23,866 bases of DNA from Nanosynbacter sp. (GTDB lineage Bacteria > Patescibacteriota > Saccharimonadia > Saccharimonadales > Saccharimonadaceae). The position numbers and the translations under genes were made by a program. The stretch spans positions 1 to 23,866 of the forward strand of contig JARKOR010000252.1 of the NCBI GenBank assembly GCA_029975625.1, given 5' to 3'. Positions 7,204 to 15,393 of this stretch are shown one piece after another. The first letter of the stretch is position 1. Every line of letters begins with the position of its first letter. Under the pieces are notes generated by a model. The model had not been told where the DNA came from. It worked only from the letters and a program-made list of their open reading frames with translations, and did no database searches.

Positions 7204-7749
7204 ATGATGATTTTGGTGACGGGGGGCGCACGGAGCGGGAAGAGTCGCCACGCAGAGGCGCTTATTGGGGACTCTTCACAGGTTCTGTATATCGCCACCT
7301 CGCAAATCCTTGATGATGAGATGGCTGCACGGATAGAACATCATCGGCAAGGCCGCCCGGAGCACTGGCGCACAGTGGAGCGCTGGCAACATCTTGATGA
7401 ATTAATTCATGCAGACATTAACCCGAATGAGGTTGTGTTGCTGGAATGCGTTACCACAATGGTGACTAATCTGTTGTTTGATTATGGCGGCGATAAAGAC
7501 CCTGATGAATGGGATTATCAGGCGATGGAACAGGCGATTAATGCTGAGATTCAGTCGTTGATTGCTGCCTGCCAACGTTGCCCCGCAAAGGTTGTATTAG
7601 TGACTAACGAAGTGGGAATGGGGATTGTGCCGGAGAGTCGTCTGGCACGACATTTTCGTGATATTGCCGGGCGGGTAAATCAGCAGTTGGCCGCTGCGGC
7701 AAATGAAGTATGGCTGGTGGTTTCGGGTATTGGAGTAAAAATCAAATGA
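7204..7749 (+). CDS. cobU: Adenosylcobinamide kinase / adenosylcobinamide-phosphate guanylyltransferase
   Basis: A bifunctional cytoplasmic enzyme that phosphorylates adenosylcobinamide and then transfers GMP to it, giving adenosylcobinamide-GDP for nucleotide-loop assembly of vitamin B12. The 181-residue protein opens with the P-loop GGARSGKS (residues 7-14). The histidine pair at residues 46-47 (IEHH) includes the residue guanylylated in CobU. The conserved block [20 protein letters not shown] and the C-terminus VSGIGVKIK are intact. Start ATG 7204 (an adjacent ATG lies at 7207) follows AGGAGTCGGT. Its stop overlaps the cobS start (ATGA). I found no cobalamin riboswitch in the 108 nt upstream, and transposon debris ends there, so the original promoter region may have been altered. 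Confidence 0.95.
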
Positions 7750-8489
7750 GTAAATTATTTTGGGCGATGCTCTCATTTATTACGCGTCTGCCTGTACCGC
7801 GTCGCTGGTCCCAGGGACTGGATTTCGAGCATTATTCTCGCGGTATTATTACTTTTCCTTTAATTGGATTATTGCTTGGCGCGATTAGCGGGCTGGTCTT
7901 CATGGTGCTGCAGGCATGGTGTGGCGTACCACTGGCGGCACTGTTTAGCGTACTTGTGCTGGCGCTGATGACCGGGGGATTCCACCTAGACGGCCTCGCC
8001 GATACCTGTGATGGCGTATTTTCTGCACGTAGCCGCGATCGCATGTTGGAAATCATGCGTGATAGCCGTTTAGGCACCCATGGCGGTCTGGCATTGATTT
8101 TTGTTGTACTGGCAAAGATTCTGGTATTAAGCGAGTTGGCTCTGCGTGGCGAACCGATCCTTGCATCGCTGGCGGCAGCATGTGCGGTCAGCCGCGGGAC
8201 TGCCGCATTATTGATGTATCGTCATCGTTATGCCCGGGAAGAAGGGCTTGGCAATGTGTTCATTGGCAAAATTGATGGGCGACAAACCTGCGTCACACTC
8301 GGCTTAGCCGCTATTTTTGCTGCCGTATTATTGCCGGGTATGCATGGTGTGGCTGCTATGGTGGTGACGATGGTGGCGATTTTCATCCTCGGTCAGCTTC
8401 TCAAACGTACGCTGGGCGGGCAAACCGGCGATACGCTGGGAGCTGCTATAGAGCTTGGTGAACTGGTCTTCCTGCTGGCACTGCTATAA
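7746..8489 (+). CDS. cobS: Adenosylcobinamide-GDP ribazoletransferase (cobalamin synthase)
   Basis: An integral membrane enzyme that joins adenosylcobinamide-GDP to alpha-ribazole (or its phosphate), the last joining step of cobalamin assembly. The 247-residue protein has several hydrophobic segments. It also has the family's acidic motif [14 protein letters not shown], followed by [17 protein letters not shown], which bind divalent metal and substrate. I chose ATG 7746 (MSKLFWAML) over an upstream in-frame start because it overlaps the cobU stop in the usual ATGA coupling and gives the family length. The cobT start follows 11 nt after its stop. It appears intact. Confidence 0.95.
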
Positions 8490-8500
8490 AGAGACGTGAC

Positions 8501-9580
8501 ATGCAAACACTTGCCGATTTACTGAATACGATCCCTGCTATCGATCCTGCCGCTATGTCGCGTGCACAACGGCATATTGACGGGTTACTCAAACCTGTTG
8601 GTAGCCTGGGAAGGCTGGAGGCGCTTGCCATACAACTGGCGGGAATGCCGGGGTTGAATGGCATACCGCATGTGGGCAAAAAAGCGGTACTGGTTATGTG
8701 TGCCGATCACGGCGTCTGGGAGGAAGGGGTCGCTATTTCCCCAAAAGAAGTGACAGCCATTCAGGCTGAAAATATGACCCGTGGAACAACCGGCGTGTGT
8801 GTGCTGGCAGCACAAGCGGGCGCTAACGTCCACGTAGTTGATGTTGGTATTGATAGTGCTGAGCCTATCCCCGGGCTTATCAACATGCGTGTCGCACGAG
8901 GTAGCGGCAATATTGCTTCAGCTCCGGCAATGAGTCGCCGTCAGGCTGAAAAGTTGCTTTTGGACGTCATATGTTATACGCGGGAGCTGGCAAAAAACGG
9001 TGTCACGCTGTTTGGTGTAGGTGAACTGGGGATGGCAAACACGACACCGGCAGCGGCAATAGTCAGCACAATCACTGGCCGGGATCCTGAAGAAGTGGTT
9101 GGGATTGGCGCAAACCTGCCGACAGATAAACTGGCTAATAAAATTGATGTTGTGCGTCGGGCGATTACGTTGAATCAACCAAATCCTCAGGATGGTATTG
9201 ATGTCCTGGCAAAAGTGGGTGGATTTGATTTGGTCGGAATAGCTGGAGTGATGTTAGGTGCTGCTTCCTGCGGTTTAGCCGTGTTGCTGGATGGATTTCT
9301 TTCTTATGCTGCTGCGCTCGCAGCCTGCCAGATGTCTCCTGCAATCAAACCGTATCTCATTCCTTCTCACTTGTCGGTAGAAAAAGGCGCGCGTATAGCG
9401 CTCTCGCATTTGGGGCTGGAGCCTTATCTCAATATGGATATGCGTTTAGGTGAGGGGAGTGGTGCAGCTCTGGCGATGCCCATCATCGAAGCTGCTTGTG
9501 CGATATACAACAACATGGGCGAACTTGCTGCCAGTAATATTGTTCTACCGGGGAATACGACTTCTGATTTGAACAGCTAA
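8501..9580 (+). CDS. cobT: Nicotinate-nucleotide--dimethylbenzimidazole phosphoribosyltransferase
   Basis: A cytoplasmic enzyme that makes alpha-ribazole-5'-phosphate from nicotinate mononucleotide and 5,6-dimethylbenzimidazole, supplying the lower ligand joined by CobS. The 359-residue protein matches the family length. Visible landmarks are [15 protein letters not shown] and [13 protein letters not shown]. The C-terminal [13 protein letters not shown] contains the catalytic Glu, residue 318 here (Glu317 in the Salmonella enzyme). GAGACGTGAC precedes ATG 8501. It is the last gene of cobUST. No corrin-ring genes are present nearby, consistent with cobinamide salvage. Confidence 0.95.
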   Translation: MQTLADLLNTIPAIDPAAMSRAQRHIDGLLKPVGSLGRLEALAIQLAGMPGLNGIPHVGKKAVLVMCADHGVWEEGVAISPKEVTAIQAENMTRGTTGVCVLAAQAGANVHVVDVGIDSAEPIPGLINMRVARGSGNIASAPAMSRRQAEKLLLDVICYTRELAKNGVTLFGVGELGMANTTPAAAIVSTITGRDPEEVVGIGANLPTDKLANKIDVVRRAITLNQPNPQDGIDVLAKVGGFDLVGIAGVMLGAASCGLAVLLDGFLSYAAALAACQMSPAIKPYLIPSHLSVEKGARIALSHLGLEPYLNMDMRLGEGSGAALAMPIIEAACAIYNNMGELAASNIVLPGNTTSDLNS

Positions 9581-9641
9581 AAACGAAAAGTCTGATAAAA
9601 GCTATACTTATCGGATAGTATTCGCGACTTAGGAAAGGGAC

Positions 9642-10577
9642 ATGATGCGTCGTGTAAATATTCTTTGCTCATTTGCTCTGCTTTTTGCCAGCCAAAATAG
9701 CCTGGCGGTAACTTATCCATTACCTCCAGAGGGTAGCCGTTTAGTGGGGCAGTCGCTTACTGTAACTGTTCCTGATCACAATACTCAGCCGCTGGAGACT
9801 TTTGCCGCACAATACGGGCAAGGGTTAAGTAATATGCTGGAAGCGAATCCGGGCGCTGATGTTTTTTTGCCGAAGCCTGGCTCACAACTCACCATTCCGC
9901 AGCAACTGATTTTGCCCGCCACTGTTCGTAAAGGGATTGTGGTTAACGTCGCTGAAATGCGTCTTTATTACTATCCGCCAGACAGTAATACAGTGGAAGT
10001 CTTTCCTATTGGTATCGGCCAGGCTGGGCGAGAAACCCCGCGTAACTGGGTGACTACCGTTGAACGTAAACAAGAAGCACCAACCTGGACGCCAACGCCG
10101 AACACTCGGCGCGAATATGCGAAACGAGGGGAGAGTTTGCCCGCATTTGTTCCTGCGGGGCCCGATAACCCCATGGGGCTGTACGCGATTTATATTGGCA
10201 GGTTGTATGCCATCCACGGTACCAATGCCAATTTTGGTATTGGACTTCGGGTAAGTCAGGGCTGTATTCGTCTGCGCAATGACGATATCAAATATCTGTT
10301 TGATAATGTTCCTGTTGGAACGCGTGTGCAAATTATCGACCAGCCAGTAAAATACACCACTGAACCAGATGGCTCGAACTGGCTGGAAGTTCATGAGCCG
10401 CTGTCGCGCAATCGTGCAGAATATGAGTCTGACCGAAAAGTGCCATTGCCGGTAACCCCATCTTTGCGGGCGTTTATCAACGGGCAAGAAGTTGATGTGA
10501 ATCGCGCAAATGCTGCGTTGCAACGTCGATCGGGAATGCCTGTGCAAATTAGTTCTGGTTCAAGACAGATGTTTTAA
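9642..10577 (+). CDS. ldtA: L,D-transpeptidase anchoring Braun lipoprotein to peptidoglycan
   Basis: A periplasmic L,D-transpeptidase (ErfK/YbiS/YcfS group) that attaches the C-terminal lysine of Lpp to diaminopimelate in peptidoglycan. The protein is 311 residues counted from ATG 9642, or 310 from the adjacent ATG 9645. A signal peptide ends near SLA-VTY (about residue 22). A LysM-like segment spans about 40-86, and the YkuD catalytic domain about 97-236, with H192 in IHGTNANFG and the catalytic C208 in SQGCIRL. A basic C-terminal extension follows. AGGAAAGGGAC is the ribosome site. A TATACT box at 9603-9608 lies upstream without a convincing -35. The gene is single and is followed by its own terminator. 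Confidence 0.95.
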   Translation: MMRRVNILCSFALLFASQNSLAVTYPLPPEGSRLVGQSLTVTVPDHNTQPLETFAAQYGQGLSNMLEANPGADVFLPKPGSQLTIPQQLILPATVRKGIVVNVAEMRLYYYPPDSNTVEVFPIGIGQAGRETPRNWVTTVERKQEAPTWTPTPNTRREYAKRGESLPAFVPAGPDNPMGLYAIYIGRLYAIHGTNANFGIGLRVSQGCIRLRNDDIKYLFDNVPVGTRVQIIDQPVKYTTEPDGSNWLEVHEPLSRNRAEYESDRKVPLPVTPSLRAFINGQEVDVNRANAALQRRSGMPVQISSGSRQMF

Positions 10578-10597
10578 GAGCGTTGGTAATTAGAAAG

Positions 10598-10627
10598 CAA
10601 AAAGCCTGCTAGAAAGCAGGCTTTTTT
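10598..10627 (+). terminator. Intrinsic terminator of ldtA
   Basis: AGCCTGCT (10603-10610) and AGCAGGCT (10615-10622) pair perfectly around AGAA and are followed by TTTTT. The A-run before the stem makes it usable from the tRNA side too, so it probably also ends the minus-strand tRNA transcript. Confidence 0.9.
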
Positions 10628-10632
10628 GAATT

Positions 10633-10708
10633 TGGCTCCTCTGACTGGACTCGAACCAGTGACATACGGATTAACAGTCCGCCGTTCTACCGACTGAACT
10701 ACAGAGGA
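10633..10708 (-). tRNA. asnV: tRNA-Asn (anticodon GTT), copy 1
   Basis: The minus strand gives a complete 76-nt tRNA: acceptor TCCTCTG, D-arm, anticodon loop CTGTTAATC with GTT, T-arm GGTTCGAGTCC, and an encoded CCA end. It is identical to the copies at 13041-13116 and 14865-14940. Its 3' end holds CCAGTCAGAGGAGCCAA (10632-10648), the sequence I know as the attachment site of the Yersinia-type high-pathogenicity island, and it is unoccupied here. The symbol is assigned from K-12 order (next to ldtA) and is less certain than the tRNA itself. Confidence 0.97.
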
Positions 10709-10726
10709 ATCGTGTGAACGGGGCGC

Positions 10727-10755
10727 ATATTAATGGCAGTGCATGGTGATGTCAA
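10727..10755 (-). promoter_or_regulatory. Sigma-70 promoter of tRNA-Asn copy 1
   Basis: On the minus strand TTGACA (10750-10755) and TAATAT (10727-10732) are separated by exactly 17 nt. A GC-rich discriminator, GCGCCCC, follows, as in stringently controlled stable-RNA promoters. The tRNA begins 18 nt past the -10 box. Confidence 0.85.
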
Positions 10756-10828
10756 AGGGTGAAATGCATTTTTTTGTTTGTTTGCTGCCAATTTCAACAA
10801 AGTGATGAGATTTCAATCTTATTGGTAA

Positions 10829-10845
10829 TGAACCATCGTGGTGCA
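10829..10845 (+). promoter_or_regulatory. NtrC (NRI) enhancer-type binding site upstream of nac
   Basis: TGAACC-ATCGT-GGTGCA is a dyad with 5-bp spacing that differs from the NtrC consensus TGCACC-N5-GGTGCA at one base. It lies about 120 bp upstream of the sigma-54 promoter of nac, the usual place for a remote activator. The function follows from known nitrogen control of nac. Confidence 0.8.
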
Positions 10846-10961
10846 TACCCTCCTTTTATAGGGCAGGGGAACGCGACTGCTGGTGAAAAGAGCCAATGAC
10901 GAATCTATCATAATCTCTTATTTGACAGTTGGTTAGCTTGTACATCAACGCCAAAATAAAA

Positions 10962-10978
10962 CTGGCAAGCATCTTGCA
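10962..10978 (+). promoter_or_regulatory. Sigma-54 (RpoN) promoter of nac
   Basis: CTGGCAAGCATCTTGCA has the -24 GG (10964-10965) and -12 GC (10976-10977) elements with the required spacing. One base of the TGGCAC half differs. Transcription would start near 10989, leaving a 45-nt leader before the nac ATG. Confidence 0.88.
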
Positions 10979-11033
10979 GTCTGGTTGTAAGTAATGGCGG
11001 CACTTGGGCCGATTCTCAAAAACCGGAGGCAAC

Positions 11034-11951
11034 ATGAACTTCAGACGCCTGAAATACTTCGTAAAAATTGTAGATATTGGTAGCCTGACTCAGGCTGCTG
11101 AAGTATTGCATATCGCACAACCAGCGCTCAGCCAGCAGGTTGCCACACTGGAAGGTGAGTTAAATCAACAACTTTTGATTCGCACAAAACGGGGCGTTAC
11201 GCCAACAGACGCCGGAAAAATTCTCTATACCCATGCGCGGGCCATTTTACGTCAGTGTGAGCAGGCCCAACTGGCGGTGCATAACGTTGGTCAGGCATTA
11301 TCGGGGCAAGTCTCGATTGGCTTTGCACCAGGAACCGCTGCGTCATCCATCACCATGCCCTTATTGCAGGCGGTTCGCGCTGAATTTCCGGAGATCGTTA
11401 TCTATCTTCATGAAAATAGTGGTGCAGTGCTTAACGAAAAATTGATAAATCACCAACTCGATATGGCGGTGATTTATGAGCATTCCCCTGTGGCTGGTGT
11501 ATCCAGTCAGGCTTTGCTGAAAGAAGATCTTTTCCTGGTAGGAACTCAAGATTGCCCGGGGCAAAGCGTTGATGTTAATGCTATTGCGCAAATGAACCTC
11601 TTTCTCCCCAGTGATTACAGTGCTGTTAGACTTCGTGTTGATGAGGCTTTTTCCCTACGGCGGCTCACGGCAAAAGTCATTGGTGAAATTGAGTCTATTG
11701 CCACGCTTACCGCAGCGATTGCCAGCGGCATGGGCGTTGCAGTATTACCCGAATCGGCCGCGCGTTCGTTATGTGGCGCAGTAAATGGGTGGATGTCACG
11801 CATTACCACGCCTTCCATGAGTCTCTCTTTGTCATTAAATTTACCCGCCAGAGCGAACTTATCGCCACAGGCACAGGCAGTGAAAGAGTTGTTAATGTCA
11901 GTGATTAGTTCTCCAGTGATGGAAAAAAGGCAGTGGCAATTGGTGAGCTAA
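11034..11951 (+). CDS. nac: LysR-family nitrogen assimilation control regulator
   Basis: A cytoplasmic transcription factor made under nitrogen limitation that couples sigma-54-driven nitrogen control to sigma-70 promoters. The 305-residue protein has the LysR winged helix-turn-helix in residues 1-60 (MNFRRLKYFVKIVDIGSLTQ, QPALSQQVATLE). A substrate-binding-like effector domain runs from about residue 90 to 295. I chose ATG 11034, preceded by CCGGAGGCAAC, over an upstream in-frame start at 11004. The choice matches the known family length and the sigma-54 start site. cbl follows on the same strand after 101 nt with no strong terminator between, so read-through is possible. Confidence 0.95.
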   Translation: MNFRRLKYFVKIVDIGSLTQAAEVLHIAQPALSQQVATLEGELNQQLLIRTKRGVTPTDAGKILYTHARAILRQCEQAQLAVHNVGQALSGQVSIGFAPGTAASSITMPLLQAVRAEFPEIVIYLHENSGAVLNEKLINHQLDMAVIYEHSPVAGVSSQALLKEDLFLVGTQDCPGQSVDVNAIAQMNLFLPSDYSAVRLRVDEAFSLRRLTAKVIGEIESIATLTAAIASGMGVAVLPESAARSLCGAVNGWMSRITTPSMSLSLSLNLPARANLSPQAQAVKELLMSVISSPVMEKRQWQLVS

Positions 11952-12052
11952 GCGTTATATCGGGATGGAATAAGATGCGGGTTTTTATTATTTGTTATGC
12001 CGGGCATTAGACTTTAACAATAACGGGAAATCTGAGCTGCCCGGAGTTTACC

Positions 12053-13003
12053 GTGAATTTCCAACAACTAAAGATAATCCGCGAGGCTGCACGTCAGGAT
12101 TACAACCTGACAGAGGTTGCGAATATGCTTTTTACCTCGCAGTCCGGCGTCAGCCGTCATATTCGGGAACTGGAGGATGAACTTGGCATCGAAATATTTG
12201 TTCGACGAGGTAAGCGACTGCTGGGCATGACTGAACCGGGCAAAGCATTACTGGTCATTGCAGAACGTATTCTGAATGAAGCCAGTAATGTTCGTCGGCT
12301 TGCAGACCTGTTTACCAACGATACGTCTGGCGTTCTCACTATTGCAACGACGCATACTCAGGCACGTTATAGCTTGCCTGAGGTCATTAAAGCTTTTCGC
12401 GAACTTTTCCCGGAGGTTCGGCTGGAGCTAATCCAGGGTACGCCACAGGAAATTGCGACGTTGTTGCAAAATGGCGAAGCTGATATTGGTATCGCCAGCG
12501 AGCGTTTGAGTAATGACCCGCAGCTCGTCGCCTTCCCGTGGTTTCGTTGGCACCATAGTTTGCTTGTTCCACTCGATCATCCCTTGACGCAAATTACACC
12601 GTTGACGCTGGAATCAATAGCGAAGTGGCCGTTAATCACTTACCGACAGGGGATTACGGGGCGCTCACGTATTGATGACGCATTTGCCCGCAAAGGTTTG
12701 CTGGCAGATATTGTATTAAGTGCGCAGGATTCTGATGTCATTAAAACCTATGTTGCTCTTGGGCTGGGGATTGGATTAGTTGCCGAACAATCCAGCGGCG
12801 AACAAGAGGAAGAGAATTTAATCCGTCTGGATACGCGGCATCTTTTCGATGCCAATACTGTATGGTTGGGACTGAAGCGAGGGCAACTTCAACGTAACTA
12901 TGTCTGGCGCTTTCTGGAACTTTGTAATGCAGGACTGTCAGTTGAGGATATCAAGCGCCAGGTGATGGAGAACAGTGAAGAGGAAATTGATTATCAGATA
13001 TAG
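12053..13003 (+). CDS. cbl: LysR-family (CysB-like) regulator of alternative sulfur-source use
   Basis: A transcription factor related to CysB that activates the aliphatic sulfonate and taurine genes (ssu, tau) when sulfate is scarce and is known to respond to adenosine phosphosulfate. The 316-residue protein has the CysB-like helix-turn-helix (MNFQQLKIIREAARQDYNLT, SQSGVSRHIRELE). An effector domain follows, with TTHTQARYSLP and YRQGITGRSRIDDAFARKG. The start codon is GTG at 12053, 6 nt after GGAG in CCGGAG. It gives the expected family length and is the best supported start. It ends just before a terminator shared with the convergent tRNA. Confidence 0.95.
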   Translation: MNFQQLKIIREAARQDYNLTEVANMLFTSQSGVSRHIRELEDELGIEIFVRRGKRLLGMTEPGKALLVIAERILNEASNVRRLADLFTNDTSGVLTIATTHTQARYSLPEVIKAFRELFPEVRLELIQGTPQEIATLLQNGEADIGIASERLSNDPQLVAFPWFRWHHSLLVPLDHPLTQITPLTLESIAKWPLITYRQGITGRSRIDDAFARKGLLADIVLSAQDSDVIKTYVALGLGIGLVAEQSSGEQEEENLIRLDTRHLFDANTVWLGLKRGQLQRNYVWRFLELCNAGLSVEDIKRQVMENSEEEIDYQI

Positions 13004-13005
13004 CA

Positions 13006-13032
13006 AAAAGCCCGCTATAAAAGCGGGCTTTT
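13006..13032. terminator. Bidirectional terminator between cbl and tRNA-Asn copy 2
   Basis: AAGCCCGCT (13008-13016) pairs with AGCGGGCTT (13022-13030) over a 5-nt loop. T-rich sequence follows on the plus strand and A-rich sequence precedes the stem, so it fits both the cbl transcript and the tRNA transcript from the other side. Confidence 0.88.
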
Positions 13033-13040
13033 CAGAAATT

Positions 13041-13116
13041 TGGCTCCTCTGACTGGACTCGAACCAGTGACATACGGATTAACAGTCCGCCGTTCTACCG
13101 ACTGAACTACAGAGGA
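13041..13116 (-). tRNA. asnU: tRNA-Asn (anticodon GTT), copy 2
   Basis: Identical in all 76 positions to copies 1 and 3, with encoded CCA. It is in direct orientation to copy 1 and inverted relative to copy 3. The 17-bp island attachment sequence at its 3' end (13040-13056) is intact and unoccupied. The symbol is inferred from K-12 order, between cbl and yeeO. Confidence 0.97.
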
Positions 13117-13132
13117 ATCGCTGTTGAGGCAC

Positions 13133-13160
13133 ATCTTAACGGCGAAAAATCTTTTGTCAA
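13133..13160 (-). promoter_or_regulatory. Sigma-70 promoter of tRNA-Asn copy 2
   Basis: On the minus strand TTGACA (13155-13160) and TAAGAT (13133-13138) are 16 nt apart, 17 nt before the tRNA 5' end. The -10 box is weaker than those of the other two copies. Confidence 0.7.
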
Positions 13161-13276
13161 ACCCGATTTTTAAATTTCCCAACTGTTTGCCGTTTCTATC
13201 AACAGTTTGTTGCATTTGCAGACAATTTGTTGGCGAAAATCTTTGCAGCTTTGCTGATTCTCCCTCATTATTTGAA

Positions 13277-14764
13277 ATGTGGTTTCACTTTCTGCAATTA
13301 AGGTCGGCTTTGAATATCTCCTCTGCTTTACGCCAGGTTGTTCACGGCACTCGCTGGCACGCTAAACGCAAGAGCTACAAAGTGTTGTTCTGGCGCGAGA
13401 TAACCCCGCTTGCTGTTCCTATCTTCATGGAGAATGCCTGTGTCCTGTTGATGGGTGTCCTGAGCACTTTTCTGGTCAGCTGGCTGGGAAAAGATGCGAT
13501 GGCCGGCGTGGGATTGGCGGACAGCTTCAATATGGTCATTATGGCTTTTTTTGCTGCTATCGATCTTGGTACTACTGTCGTTGTGGCATTTAGTCTCGGT
13601 AAGCGGGATCGACGACGAGCGAGGGTGGCGACGCGGCAGTCATTGGTGATCATGACGTTGTTTGCCGTACTGTTGGCAACGCTTATTCATCATTTTGGCG
13701 AACAAATTATTGATTTCGTCGCGGGTGATGCCACGACAGAAGTTAAAGCACTGGCGTTGACTTATCTGGAGCTGACGGTACTCAGTTATCCAGCAGTTGC
13801 CATCACTTTGATTGGTAGCGGGGCACTTCGTGGTGCAGGGAATACGAAAATACCGCTACTGATTAACGGTAGCCTGAATATTCTTAATATTATTATTAGC
13901 GGCATATTGATTTACGGCCTTTTCTCCTGGCCGGGACTGGGATTTGTCGGGGCAGGGCTGGGTTTAACCATTTCTCGTTATATTGGCGCAGTTGCAATTT
14001 TGTGGGTGCTGGCGATTGGTTTTAATCCTGCGCTAAGGATTTCGTTAAAGAGCTATTTTAAACCGCTGAATTTTAGCATTATCTGGGAAGTCATGGGGAT
14101 TGGTATTCCCGCTAGTGTCGAATCAGTGTTATTTACCAGTGGTCGGTTATTAACCCAAATGTTCGTTGCCGGGATGGGGACCAGTGATATTGCCGGAAAT
14201 TTTATCGCGTTTTCAATTGTGGCTCTTATCAACTTACCCGGAAGTGCGCTCGGCTCTGCTTCTACGATCATTACAGGCCGAAGGTTGGGGGTAGGGCAGA
14301 TAGCGCAAGCAGAGATTCAGTTGCGGCATGTGTTCTGGCTGTCCACTCTTGGATTAACGGCCATCGCCTGGCTAACGGCTCCCTTTGCCGGGCTTATGGC
14401 ATCGTTTTACACCCAGGATCCACAGGTTAAACATGTCGTTGTGATTCTGATTTGGCTAAATGCTTTATTTATGCCTATTTGGTCCGCCTCATGGGTGCTA
14501 CCCGCTGGATTTAAAGGTGCTCGTGATGCCCGTTACGCCATGTGGGTTTCGATGTTGAGCATGTGGGGTTGTCGGGTTGTAGTCGGTTATGTGCTGGGAA
14601 TCATGCTTGGCTGGGGTGTGGTTGGTGTCTGGATGGGAATGTTTGCCGACTGGGCTGTGCGGGCCGTGCTGTTTTACTGGCGAATGGTTACTGGACGTTG
14701 GCTATGGAAATACCCTCGACCCGAGCCGCAAAAGTGTGAAAAAAAGCCAGTTGTGTCGGAATAA
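13277..14764 (+). CDS. yeeO: MATE-family multidrug/flavin exporter
   Basis: An inner-membrane transporter of the multidrug and toxic-compound extrusion family. E. coli YeeO has been reported to export FMN and FAD. From ATG 13277 it has 495 residues with about twelve membrane segments. The first MATE bundle begins at TPLAVPIFMENACVLLMGVL and the second at GIGIPASVESVLFTSGRLL. The frame is open back to 13124, but that extension runs over the divergent tRNA promoter, and 13277 gives the length I recall for the K-12 protein. No clear ribosome site precedes 13277, so a slightly later start is possible. It is flanked by two tRNA-Asn genes in inverted orientation. Confidence 0.92.
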   Translation: MWFHFLQLRSALNISSALRQVVHGTRWHAKRKSYKVLFWREITPLAVPIFMENACVLLMGVLSTFLVSWLGKDAMAGVGLADSFNMVIMAFFAAIDLGTTVVVAFSLGKRDRRRARVATRQSLVIMTLFAVLLATLIHHFGEQIIDFVAGDATTEVKALALTYLELTVLSYPAVAITLIGSGALRGAGNTKIPLLINGSLNILNIIISGILIYGLFSWPGLGFVGAGLGLTISRYIGAVAILWVLAIGFNPALRISLKSYFKPLNFSIIWEVMGIGIPASVESVLFTSGRLLTQMFVAGMGTSDIAGNFIAFSIVALINLPGSALGSASTIITGRRLGVGQIAQAEIQLRHVFWLSTLGLTAIAWLTAPFAGLMASFYTQDPQVKHVVVILIWLNALFMPIWSASWVLPAGFKGARDARYAMWVSMLSMWGCRVVVGYVLGIMLGWGVVGVWMGMFADWAVRAVLFYWRMVTGRWLWKYPRPEPQKCEKKPVVSE

Positions 14765-14817
14765 ACGACAAAATGCAGATTATTTCAGCAAACGATTTCA
14801 AATTTAAAAAACAGGCT

Positions 14818-14846
14818 TTGACATTGTGGGTGGGCATCGCTAATAT
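14818..14846 (+). promoter_or_regulatory. Sigma-70 promoter of tRNA-Asn copy 3
   Basis: TTGACA (14818-14823), a 17-nt spacer and TAATAT (14841-14846), the same boxes and spacing as copy 1. The discriminator TCGCCTCG and an 18-nt distance to the tRNA match the copy 1 layout. The spacer sequences differ, so only the functional boxes are shared. Confidence 0.87.
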
Positions 14847-14864
14847 TCGCCTCGTTCTCACGAT

Positions 14865-14940
14865 TCCTCTGTAGTTCAGTCGGTAGAACGGCGGACTGTT
14901 AATCCGTATGTCACTGGTTCGAGTCCAGTCAGAGGAGCCA
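14865..14940 (+). tRNA. asnW: tRNA-Asn (anticodon GTT), copy 3
   Basis: A third identical 76-nt tRNA gene, on the plus strand. The attachment-type 17-mer occupies 14925-14941 and no island follows it. The symbol is inferred from K-12 order, between yeeO and yeeN. Confidence 0.97.
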
Positions 14941-14947
14941 AATTTTA

Positions 14948-14977
14948 GTTTTGAGACATCTCTATGAGTCTCAAAAC
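14948..14977 (+). terminator. Hairpin after tRNA-Asn copy 3
   Basis: GTTTTGAGAC and GTCTCAAAAC form a perfect 10-bp stem with a 10-nt loop, 7 nt after the tRNA. No T-run follows, so it may be a processing barrier or a weak terminator placed before the stronger hairpin at 15002-15038. Confidence 0.5.
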
Positions 14978-15001
14978 AGTTAAAAAATAAAAATTATTTT
15001 T

Positions 15002-15038
15002 ACCCGGTTACCTTGTAAAAAAAGTGACCGGGTTTTTT
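15002..15038 (+). terminator. Intrinsic terminator of tRNA-Asn copy 3
   Basis: ACCCGGTTAC (15002-15011) pairs with GTGACCGGGT (15024-15033), with one G-T wobble, and is followed by TTTTT. This is the best terminator for the tRNA transcript. Confidence 0.85.
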
Positions 15039-15353
15039 GATTTCTGTGTTTCGTGCGCTTAATCGAGTCTCACGCTTCAGTGAGCAAGTTGCCCCCCAAC
15101 AGACATCACGATTCGCAAGGTCAAAAACTCTGTTCCATGAAGTACCGTACAAAGATAAAGAGAAAAATGCCTTATGCGGGATGTCGCTATCGCGTCTTTA
15201 TCGGGAAACTATGCGTAATTGCCACTTTGCCTTCTGTAATCAGAAAAAGAAGAACTGGAATTTTAATAAATATTATTTCTCTGGGAGCGGGGGTTTTTTA
15301 TAATCAATATGACGAGTTAAACATTATATTTTTTATAAGGGTTATATGAGATT
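15039..15353. other. Intergenic region without a supportable gene
   Basis: Two overlapping plus-strand frames of 88 and 98 codons exist here (15037-15303 and 15053-15349), but neither has a ribosome site or resembles a known family. The second half is AT-rich. I see no repeat or attachment core. It separates the tRNA terminator from the terminator of the convergent yeeN. Confidence 0.5.
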
Positions 15354-15384
15354 AAAGAAATCTGCCGTAAAGACAGATTTCTTT
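15354..15384. terminator. Terminator hairpin of yeeN
   Basis: AAAGAAATCTG (15354-15364) and CAGATTTCTTT (15374-15384) form a perfect 11-bp stem with a 9-nt loop, beginning 9 nt past the yeeN stop codon. It is AT-rich, with T-rich arms, and could work in both directions. Confidence 0.75.
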
Positions 15385-15393
15385 AAAATATAA

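Noticed and set aside
9882..10547. 221-codon minus-strand frame opposite ldtA
   Set aside because: A shadow of the real gene. No ribosome site, no recognisable domain, and ldtA itself is complete.
13124..13276. N-terminal extension of yeeO
   Set aside because: The frame is open, but it crosses the divergent tRNA-Asn promoter and the extra 51 residues have no MATE similarity. Start 13277 gives the recalled length.
15037..15349. Two small plus-strand frames between tRNA-Asn copy 3 and yeeN
   Set aside because: No ribosome sites, no family resemblance, and they overlap each other. One begins inside the terminator T-run.
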